DNA from: CAZSXU01 sp964610505
GTDB lineage: Bacteria > Arandabacterota > Arandabacteria > JAGLYR01
Assembly: GCA_964610505.1 (NCBI GenBank)
Contig: CAZSXU010000051.1
Location: 1 to 11,601 of the forward strand
Length of the DNA: 11,601 nt
Reading direction: 5' to 3'
Shown: positions 6,341 through 11,601 of the stretch, in pieces
Position numbering within the stretch: position 1 is the stretch's first letter
Layout of the letters: each line of letters opens with the position of its first letter
Notes under the pieces: generated by a model
Databases searched by the model: none
Told to the model about the DNA's origin: nothing
What the model saw: only the letters and a program-made list of their open reading frames with translations
Made by a program: the position numbers and the translations under genes

Positions 6341-7360
6341 ATGGTGAAAGCCGTTCAGGAAACGAAGAACGCCGATTTGTTTGACGCGATGAGGAAAGAG
6401 GGGCGTCGGGTCGTGGCCCCGGTGGAGGTTTCCGAAGGGCTCGTCCTCTTCCGGCCCGTTGTGTCCGGCAGCCGTCTCAGGCCGGAGGTTCTGAGGACAC
6501 GCCGATCGATCAAGGAATTCTTCTTCCCCATGACCGAGACGCTCTTTGAGTTCGACCACGGCGGCGAGGCCGTGGACCTCCAGAGCCCGGAACCGGACGT
6601 GCCGGAGACGGTGATCTGGGGATGCCGGCCCTGCGACGCGCAGTCCCTGACCCTTCTGGATCGCGTGTTCGGGGACGAGCACCGCGACGAGCCCTACTTC
6701 GCCCGGCGGGAGAGGACGACTATCGTCACGGCCGCCTGCGAGAAGCCGGACGAGTTCTGTTTCTGCACCTCGGTGGGTGGATCCCCCGTCTCCGAAGAGG
6801 GAAGCGACGTCATTCTCCTGCGCCAGTCGGACGGACGCTTGCAGGCCAAGGCGCTCACGGACAAGGGCAAAGCGCTGATGGAAGAGTTTTCGTCGTTCTT
6901 CGAGGATGCAGGGTCGGATCTGGCCCCGGCGCCCGAAGTGCCGGAAAGATTCAAACCCGCGGAGATCAAAACCCGCGTGGACGCTCCCGGATTCTTTGAC
7001 GGGCAGGTCTGGGAGGACGTGGCGCTGGCCTGCATGGGATGCGGGACCTGCGCGTATGTCTGCCCGACGTGCCACTGTTTCGACATCGTGGACGAAGGCG
7101 GACTCGTCGACGGCCGCCGGATCAAGAACTGGGACGCCTGCGGATTTGGTCTCTTCACGAAGGAGGCGGCGGGCCACAATCCCCGGGCTACCCAGCCGGC
7201 CCGCTACCGGCAACGGGTGATGCACAAGTTCTCCTATATCCCGACCCGCTATGAACTCCTGGGCTGCGTGGGGTGCGGGCGCTGCAGCGTCCACTGCCCC
7301 GGATGCATCGATATCGCCGCCGTGGTGGATGTGCTGGGACGAGCGGAGGCGGCGAAGTAG
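6341..7360 (+). CDS. AsrA/HydB-like 4Fe-4S protein
   Basis: This protein belongs to the group containing anaerobic sulfite reductase subunit A (AsrA) and the sulfhydrogenase beta subunit (HydB). It likely relays electrons between a NAD(P)H/flavin module and the Hdr core. Family landmarks are WGCRPCDAQSL (C95, C98), a cysteine group ACEKPDEFCFCTSVGG (C133, C140, C142), then two ferredoxin motifs: C231/C234/C237/C241 with following C244 and C246 (PTCHCFD), and C309/C312/C315/C319 with C322 (GCGRCSVHCPGC). I prefer ATG 6341, with GGGGG 10 nt upstream, over TTG 6332; the protein is then 339 residues, usual for the family. It is the last gene of the operon, 64 nt after its neighbour. The partner AsrB/HydG/FlxA flavoprotein that normally accompanies it is not in the window. 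Confidence 0.8.
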   Translation: MVKAVQETKNADLFDAMRKEGRRVVAPVEVSEGLVLFRPVVSGSRLRPEVLRTRRSIKEFFFPMTETLFEFDHGGEAVDLQSPEPDVPETVIWGCRPCDAQSLTLLDRVFGDEHRDEPYFARRERTTIVTAACEKPDEFCFCTSVGGSPVSEEGSDVILLRQSDGRLQAKALTDKGKALMEEFSSFFEDAGSDLAPAPEVPERFKPAEIKTRVDAPGFFDGQVWEDVALACMGCGTCAYVCPTCHCFDIVDEGGLVDGRRIKNWDACGFGLFTKEAAGHNPRATQPARYRQRVMHKFSYIPTRYELLGCVGCGRCSVHCPGCIDIAAVVDVLGRAEAAK

Positions 7361-7479
7361 GGGCGGGGGCAAAGCAAACCACAGATTTCACAGATAGGCA
7401 TTGTATTGAAGCAAGTTCTTGCCTCAACGGGGGAAGATCAAGGCCCGGGACTATCCGCAGATTACGCAGATGGAGTTCC

Positions 7480-7513
7480 TTAGGGGTCTCGGGCTTATGC
7501 CCGAGACCCCTAA
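7480..7513. terminator. Perfect 15-bp hairpin, possible bidirectional terminator
   Basis: TTAGGGGTCTCGGGC (7480-7494) and GCCCGAGACCCCTAA (7499-7513) pair without mismatch around a TTAT loop. It is the strongest hairpin between the converging operons, 119 nt past the last + strand gene. No T-tract follows on the + strand, and on the - strand the stem is followed by GGAACTCC, so it is not a standard intrinsic terminator. A stem this stable may still mark a transcript 3' end. Confidence 0.4.
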
Positions 7514-7523
7514 AAAGCATTTC

Positions 7524-7550
7524 CCTCTGTGCCCCTCTGTGTCCTCTGTG
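7524..7550. repeat. CCTCTGTG triple repeat
   Basis: Three direct copies of CCTCTGTG occur at 7524-7531, 7534-7541 and 7543-7550, separated by CC and T. They lie within the 302-bp repeat-bounded element and have no coding context. Confidence 0.5.
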
Positions 7551-7631
7551 TCGAGGTTCTTCGGTCTTCTCCGTGCCCGGGATGACGAAGGGCGAGTGTC
7601 GAGGGCGAGGAACGAGGGTTAGGGCATTCTA

Positions 7632-7657
7632 TGCCCCGGTGCCGTGTCACCGGGGCA
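7632..7657. repeat. 10-bp hairpin
   Basis: TGCCCCGGTG (7632-7641) and CACCGGGGCA (7648-7657) form a perfect stem with loop CCGTGT. It sits just inside the right 17-bp arm of the repeat-bounded element. No T-tract follows. Confidence 0.45.
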
Positions 7658-7714
7658 GCGAGTATCTGTGTAATCTGTGGTCTGCTCTTCTGTTCTTGCC
7701 GAATCCGGGCTATG

Positions 7715-7732
7715 AAAAAGCCTCCGCGGCTT
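7715..7732 (-). terminator. Weak intrinsic terminator candidate for the - strand operon
   Basis: On the - strand AAGCC, a 5-nt loop and GGCTT form a short stem running into five T (reverse of 7715-7719). It lies about 270 nt past the end of the C25 remnant and would stop - strand transcription. The stem is only 5 bp, so this is a low-confidence call. Confidence 0.25.
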
Positions 7733-8000
7733 CGATCTGATGGTAGAAAAAGGGGGCGCTCTTCAGCTTCTTGGAGACGGTGGAGATCACGTTCCTGATC
7801 TTCTACGTCAGCTACCTTCCTGAACTCGCGCGGCTGCTTGTCTGCACCCACATGCTACGGTCTTGGGAAAGAGCCTCGGGACGCAGGGGGAGGACACGAC
7901 CCTGGAGACGATCAGAAGGAGGGCAGTGCCAGAGCGGTTCCCCGGTTCACCCGATTCCCGGTGGTAGTCCGTCTCGGCAAGCATATGGCAGAGCGAGGCC

Positions 8001-8776
8001 TCACCTTACCAGCACGATCTTGTCAGCCACGGACTCGCCGCCCTGTCTGAGCCGGGATACGTAGATTCCCGAACTAACGGATCGCCCGCTTTGGTCTTTG
8101 CCGTTCCACCATTGCCGGTGGTCTCCAGAGTTCGCGTCAGGAAGGATCCACTCGCGCACCATCCGGCCTGAGATATCATAAATGCCTAGAACCGCCCGGC
8201 CACGTTGACGCAGATGAAACGCGATTTCACAGGCCGGCCGAGCTCTTCGGCCGTCCTGCATGGAATGCGCCCCACATGCATGACGGGCTTCTTCTCGTCG
8301 CCGATTCCCCTCACAAGGTGTCCGTCATCCGCAAACTCCCAACAGTACGTCGTGCAGGGCCATCCTTCCTCCTGCCACCATTCATTGACACGCATGTGGG
8401 ATGGTATGAAGTCGTAGGCTGGATCCGCGTCGCAGGCATCGCCGACCAGGAGAAGATGTCTGGGAGCGATTCGCCAGCTAGCGTGCGCGAACTCGACGAA
8501 CGATCTCAGGTGATCGACGGTCAGGGTATCCGCGCCGCCTCCGAACGCGCCGAGAATCTCCGACGTGGTCACCACGCAACCTCGGAGATCCGGGTCATCA
8601 AGGAAGGCAATGGCATCGGCGGCAAAATCGTCGTGGCTGAGCACGATGAAATCGATGCAATGGTCGGTGGCGAGCGGATCGAACCCCAGAACGCCGCTTG
8701 TCGCGACAACCGATAGTGCAATCGACACAACTGCGACCTTCCCGTGGAGTGCTCTCCTCACCAGACATCTCTTCAC
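8001..8776 (-). pseudogene. C25 (gingipain-like) remnant with out-of-frame sorting domain
   Basis: The first 196 codons start at GTG 8776, overlapping the upstream TGA as GTGA. They encode a signal peptide (MKRCLVRRAL then a hydrophobic stretch ending at VLG, residues 1-31) and the N-terminal half of a Peptidase C25 domain: DFIVLSHDDFAADAIAFLDD (42-61), HLLLVGDA (107-114) and HVGRIPCRTAEELG (167-180). This frame stops at TAG 8186-8188. In the next frame, 8001-8240 encodes a FlgD-like/type IX sorting domain (IYDISGRMVREW, GKDQSGRSVSSGIYVSRL, DKIVLVR). The two halves meet at about 8228-8240. The several hundred residues expected between them, including the region where gingipains carry catalytic His and Cys, are absent. 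I read this as an internal deletion with frameshift. An assembly collapse would look the same. No proteolytic activity is expected. Confidence 0.75.
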
Positions 8777-10329
8777 GGCACGAGGACGGTCTTCCGGACG
8801 GCAGTTGCTTGCCCGCTGCGTGCCACCAGGAAGTAGACTCCGGGCGCGGCAACTTCGCCGGTGCCGAGACGGCCGTCCCACGTGACCCGCGCGGGGCCCC
8901 GCGGGAGTTCTCTGTCTACCAGCCGCCTGATCAATCGCCCCTGGACATCAAAGACGTCCAGGTCCAGCCGTCCCTCCACCGGGTTGTAGAACTCGACCTG
9001 AACGACCGGGTTGAACGGATTCGGCCACGCGCGCAGGTCCAATCCCCCACCACCGGGATTGGCCACCCACCCGCGCCCCAGGACTCTCTGCTCGTCGTCC
9101 GAAGTCGTCCCGGTCAGCGTGTACCACAGTGTGTCCCAGGCCGCCGGTATGTGATCGAGGAATCTGAAATCCTCGACGGGCGCTCTGTTCTCGTCAATCA
9201 TGGAGATAGACTCGGCGTTCACGCTGGGGCCACGTGAATCGCGTTCAAATGAGCGATGGAGACTGAGATGACTGATGGCTGTCGCCGAGGGCAAGTGCCA
9301 GGTGATGAGAATATCGGGATCGTGGACCTGGAAGCCCAACGTGATCTGTGGCATGACCGTTTCAAATATCGTCGTGTGAAGCTGCAGTTCGTGGTTGGCA
9401 GCATCACGGATGTAGATCCTAACCGTGTGTGAACCCGATAGGTCATCGGTATCCCAGTCAAGGTAGTAGAAGAGCTGGTTCCCTTGGTTGCATCCGTAGG
9501 GGGGTAGAGTGGGGAACTGGTAGAAATCCTCCTGCGTGGGCGGGTACTGTCCATCGCGGTCCTCAAACCTGTCGAAGCAGAGAGAATCCTCAGCCGTCTC
9601 CCCTTCGTCCACGTGTAGCGTGATTTCGTAGATCCCAGGCTTGCAGGCAATGCCGCAATCGTCGATGCTGTTGTTGAGATCGTAGGCGGCGAACCAGAAC
9701 CTGATGCCATCGTCGGTCTCGTAGTAGTGGATGTCAGCTGTATCCACCGACGGCCAACACCAGTCATCGTCCCAGCTGCAATCGTCACTGAGGAAACCCG
9801 CGCTCTCGAACGCGTACCGGGCTGGATTGACGAGGAATCGCTTCATGTCGTCGTTCTCAACGGGGTCCTCCACGTCCGGCCGTACCTGTTCCGGACAGAA
9901 CTGCCACACTTCGTGCAAATCAAAACCTTTGTACAAGGCGGCATGCACGTGTGCCTTCTCTGTGAGCGTGCCGACCCATGTGGGCCCATAACACGGGGAG
10001 TTCACATCGATACCGCCGATGGGAGCTACATGTGCAAGCATCATTGCCTCGGGATTGTTAGGATCACCGCTGGCGATCAGGATCTCCTTGTCGGGGTACT
10101 CGCCTATGAAGGCGACTCTCGCGGTACTACCGTAGTCGTTCGGGGAGTAAACTTCGTCATCCTCTTGCCCTAGGATGTCGATCCCGCTGTGGAGTCCGCC
10201 GAAGTGCTCCTGTGCTGGGTTGCCGGGGTGGTGTTGCATGAATGCAGCGTACCATACCGGACAGTATGTGTTAGGCAGGGGCGTTCGGCAGAAGAACTGC
10301 TCTGCCGACACCGCCGGTCCCTGCAACAC
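8773..10329 (-). CDS. M23-type peptidase with C-terminal sorting domain
   Basis: Numbering from GTG 10329 (518 codons), residues 40-135 resemble an M23/LytM metallopeptidase. HSGID (H47, D51) gives the HxxxD zinc motif, LAH places H100, and AHVHAAL gives HxH (H127, H129). The middle (180-430) is acidic and beta-rich with Ig/fibronectin-like stretches of unknown role. WPNPFNP (435-441) opens an 80-residue FlgD-like/type IX sorting domain (DVFDVQGRLIRRL, GVYFLVARSG, RKTVLVP). The protein should be exported and act on peptidoglycan or another peptide outside the cytoplasm. From GTG 10329 it has no signal peptide, only its tail with the cleavage site AVSA-EQ; the rest lies upstream behind an in-frame TAG. 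It may therefore be inactive, or 10330-10332 may be a sequence error. It follows the propeller-like gene and overlaps the C25 remnant by GTGA. Confidence 0.75.
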   Translation of the reverse strand: MLQGPAVSAEQFFCRTPLPNTYCPVWYAAFMQHHPGNPAQEHFGGLHSGIDILGQEDDEVYSPNDYGSTARVAFIGEYPDKEILIASGDPNNPEAMMLAHVAPIGGIDVNSPCYGPTWVGTLTEKAHVHAALYKGFDLHEVWQFCPEQVRPDVEDPVENDDMKRFLVNPARYAFESAGFLSDDCSWDDDWCWPSVDTADIHYYETDDGIRFWFAAYDLNNSIDDCGIACKPGIYEITLHVDEGETAEDSLCFDRFEDRDGQYPPTQEDFYQFPTLPPYGCNQGNQLFYYLDWDTDDLSGSHTVRIYIRDAANHELQLHTTIFETVMPQITLGFQVHDPDILITWHLPSATAISHLSLHRSFERDSRGPSVNAESISMIDENRAPVEDFRFLDHIPAAWDTLWYTLTGTTSDDEQRVLGRGWVANPGGGGLDLRAWPNPFNPVVQVEFYNPVEGRLDLDVFDVQGRLIRRLVDRELPRGPARVTWDGRLGTGEVAAPGVYFLVARSGQATAVRKTVLVP

Positions 10330-10392
10330 CTAAGCCACAAGGGCCAGCACTGTCGCGCGTGTCAGTTTCTGTCGCACCATCTTCCTGCCCCC
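10330..10392 (-). other. Detached signal-peptide start with in-frame amber codon
   Basis: On the - strand, ATG 10380 is preceded by GGGGGCAGGAAG. It reads MVRQKLTRATVLALVA, then TAG (10332-10330), then continues in the same frame into the M23 gene as VLQGPAVSAEQ. Together these form a normal signal peptide: a basic start, a hydrophobic core and an A-x-A-like cleavage site. The real gene therefore almost certainly begins at 10380, just 12 nt after the preceding stop. One base change (TGG or CAG to TAG would suffice) explains the stop. Confidence 0.75.
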
Positions 10393-11601
10393 CTACTCGG
10401 TGTTCCACGGGACGCGCATGTCGTATAGATGGACGCAGTAAACGAACCGGCCCGAACCATCGTATCCCACAATCAAGTACGGGCCGTCGAAGACAACCGC
10501 ATCGCAGTACGGGTGAGACTCCGACGAGTATGTATGAGTTCCCAGAACGTGGCCCTCCCGAGTGGTCACCTTGAGCACCGCGACACTGAAATCGTCCTCC
10601 TTCCGCCCCCCGGGACCATCCGGCCAGTAGGCTCCCGTCATGACCTTGGCCACGTATCGGCCCCCGGGAAAGATGGCGGCGCGCTGAACCAAGCGATTCT
10701 CCCACCTCTCCCAGAGGCGAGTGGGTGAGTCGAGGACCGTTGCGTCGTAGTACTGAACGACGTTTATGTTGTCTCGGCACATCCCGACTGACAAGAAATG
10801 CGTCCGGTCGCTCGAGTACGTCCTGAGCTCACATCTGTCCGGCGTGGACTGCACCAGACGCTCAGGCTGCACCAACCCGGGCTCTTTCGTGACCCTTCCT
10901 GTCCGCAGCGATACCCGGTACACGCCCAGGCTGGGATGATCCTGAGGGTGTACAGGCCTGCGAGGCTGCCCCTTCTGGATGGGGTGGATGTGCGGCCGCC
11001 GCGTGGCCGTGGTTTCGTCCTCCCAGACGGCATAGAGGAGGGCGGTACCCCCGTCACTCGGGTGAAGGTGGCTGGTCGGCCGTGTGTCCCAGGGATCCTG
11101 GAAGAGCACCCGGCCTTTCTCATCCAGAACCGAGAGGTGCCATTCCGAGCGTTCGTCATCATACCCCACGACCGCGCATCTGCGGGTCGTGCTATCGAAG
11201 CCGCCGAAATAGCCGACCTCGTACGGAAAATCAACTCTGGCGTCAGACTGATCCTCGTCGCTCAGCATCAACGTTCCGTTCGAGAACGACACGCCGAGAT
11301 TCCCGTCCGTCTCACTCCAGCCGAAGCTCGGCCTCACCCACTTCTCGGGTTCCACCGAACGACCGTGTTCCCACGACCACCAGTCGATCCCTTCCGGGGG
11401 CAGTGTTCCGTCCCGGTCGACCGGCAGGAAGCCGACGTACCACTCATAGTCGATCCCTTTTCTGCCCCCCTCATCCCCAATGCAGTAGAGGGGTTCGCCT
11501 TTTCGGATAATCTGGAAATAGGAGACCGGGAATTCCCTTCCTGGTGCGGTCTCGTAGGTGACCATGTCCTCGACATAGTCGGTGCTGCAGTCGAGGAAGA
11601 A
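10393..11601 (-). CDS. Propeller-like exported protein, 5' end outside window
   Basis: The frame stays open to the right edge of the window (FFLDCSTDYVEDMVTYE precedes and includes the first in-window ATG at 11565), so the gene is partial and at least 402 codons long. I do not recognise a named family. Repeated blade-like segments suggest a beta-propeller: CAVVGYDDERSEWHLSVLDE, GVYRVSLRTGRV, FSVAVLKVTTREGHVLGTHT and YLIVGYDGSGRFVYCVHLYD, each with beta strands followed by a G-R/G-H turn. There is no transmembrane segment or sorting domain; the sequence ends at NTE with TAG. It is transcribed with the M23 and C25-type genes, 12 nt upstream of the former, suggesting a shared extracellular or periplasmic setting. 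Export cannot be verified because the N-terminus is missing. Confidence 0.65.
   Translation of the reverse strand, partial: FFLDCSTDYVEDMVTYETAPGREFPVSYFQIIRKGEPLYCIGDEGGRKGIDYEWYVGFLPVDRDGTLPPEGIDWWSWEHGRSVEPEKWVRPSFGWSETDGNLGVSFSNGTLMLSDEDQSDARVDFPYEVGYFGGFDSTTRRCAVVGYDDERSEWHLSVLDEKGRVLFQDPWDTRPTSHLHPSDGGTALLYAVWEDETTATRRPHIHPIQKGQPRRPVHPQDHPSLGVYRVSLRTGRVTKEPGLVQPERLVQSTPDRCELRTYSSDRTHFLSVGMCRDNINVVQYYDATVLDSPTRLWERWENRLVQRAAIFPGGRYVAKVMTGAYWPDGPGGRKEDDFSVAVLKVTTREGHVLGTHTYSSESHPYCDAVVFDGPYLIVGYDGSGRFVYCVHLYDMRVPWNTE

Larger units (their letters stand above)
7379..7680. repeat. Element bounded by 17-bp inverted CACAGAT repeats
   Basis: CCACAGATTTCACAGAT (7379-7395) and ATCTGTGTAATCTGTGG (7664-7680) are inverted copies matching at 16 of 17 positions. 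A third, direct copy, CCGCAGATTACGCAGAT, lies at 7455-7471. Inside are a perfect 15-bp hairpin, a 10-bp hairpin and a CCTCTGTG array. The bounded segment of 302 bp encodes no recognisable protein. From memory, CACAGATTACACAGAT-type repeats occur between genes in many environmental genomes. Whether this is a non-autonomous mobile element or accumulated simple repeats cannot be settled here. Confidence 0.5.
7361..8000. other. Gene-free convergence zone, repeat-rich
   Basis: The + strand operon and the - strand operon converge here, with about 640 nt between them. I find no supported gene. The left half (7379-7680) is built of repeats and hairpins listed separately. The right half (7741-8000) lacks repeats and contains short open frames in several phases without family motifs. 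One - strand stretch (7713-7802) translates to a protein-like tail ending KSAPFFYHQIEAAEAFS but is closed upstream by in-frame stops, so at most it is a gene fragment. Confidence 0.5.

Noticed and set aside
6266..7372. 368-codon - strand frame over the AsrA/HydB-like gene
   Set aside because: Almost exactly antisense to a recognised gene, His/Arg/Gly-rich, without any recognisable domain.
7379..7680. CRISPR array
   Set aside because: The CACAGAT copies are three in number, in mixed orientation, irregularly spaced and without uniform spacers; no cas gene is present.
7713..7802. Small - strand gene ending in KSAPFFYHQIEAAEAFS
   Set aside because: The frame is closed by two in-frame TAG codons just upstream and has no start; at best a fragment, possibly chance, and it overlaps the weak terminator candidate.
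7510..7851. 113-codon - strand frame in the convergence zone
   Set aside because: It reads through the CACAGAT and CCTCTGTG repeats and hairpins, giving a low-complexity tail; no family motif and no ribosome binding site.
10330..10332. Pyrrolysine or other sense decoding of TAG
   Set aside because: Six of seven + strand genes and the neighbouring propeller-like gene terminate at TAG, and a signal-peptide core is not a place for pyrrolysine.
1..11601. tRNA or rRNA genes
   Set aside because: No cloverleaf with a GTTCRANNC-type T-arm and no conserved rRNA stretch was seen on either strand by eye.

Overview
The window is GC-rich and bacterial. It most likely comes from an anaerobic member of the Fibrobacterota-Chlorobiota-Bacteroidota (FCB) neighbourhood or a related uncultivated phylum such as Eisenbacteria, Zixibacteria, Latescibacterota or Krumholzibacteriota. 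Two things support this: a complete cytoplasmic heterodisulfide-reductase-type electron-transfer operon, and secreted proteins ending in PNPFNP/FlgD-like (type IX-style) C-terminal sorting domains next to a gingipain-like (C25) remnant. The phylum is inferred from gene content, not from a marker gene. Stop codons are unusual for a bacterium: seven of ten readable genes end in TAG, three in TGA and none in TAA.

Layout, left to right. Positions 1-468 hold no convincing gene but contain hairpins and a tandem heptamer. A PAP2-family membrane phosphatase follows (482-1063, +). After a gap with a strong sigma70-type promoter comes the main operon on the + strand (1301-7360): hdrC, hdrB, hdrA, mvhD, an FrhB/FdhB-like iron-sulfur flavoprotein and an AsrA/HydB-like iron-sulfur protein. 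hdrC/hdrB overlap by ATGA, hdrB/hdrA are 3 nt apart, and mvhD abuts the FrhB-like gene. The series is broken once, between hdrA and mvhD, by 228 nt holding a long stem-loop and an inverted octamer-repeat element. Positions 7361-8000 are a repeat-rich, gene-free convergence zone. From 8001 to the right edge everything runs on the - strand: a propeller-like protein cut by the window edge, an M23-type peptidase with a sorting domain, and the deleted remnant of a C25-type protein.

How the genes work together. HdrABC with MvhD is the core of flavin-based electron-bifurcating or confurcating complexes. HdrA carries FAD and several [4Fe-4S] clusters, HdrB carries two CCG non-cubane cluster motifs, HdrC wires HdrB to HdrA, and MvhD docks the electron donor. 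The usual donor (NiFe hydrogenase MvhAG, formate dehydrogenase, or NAD(P)H module FlxA) is absent. The last two genes take its place: an FrhB/FdhB-like protein with its two [4Fe-4S] motifs at the C-terminus and a protein related to AsrA and to the sulfhydrogenase beta subunit HydB. They probably form the donor or acceptor arm, but its substrate cannot be read from the sequence.

The - strand genes look like an operon for exported proteins under decay or containing sequence errors. The M23 gene has an in-frame TAG inside an otherwise textbook signal peptide. The C25 gene has lost the middle of its coding sequence, including the region of its catalytic residues, and its sorting domain is now out of frame.
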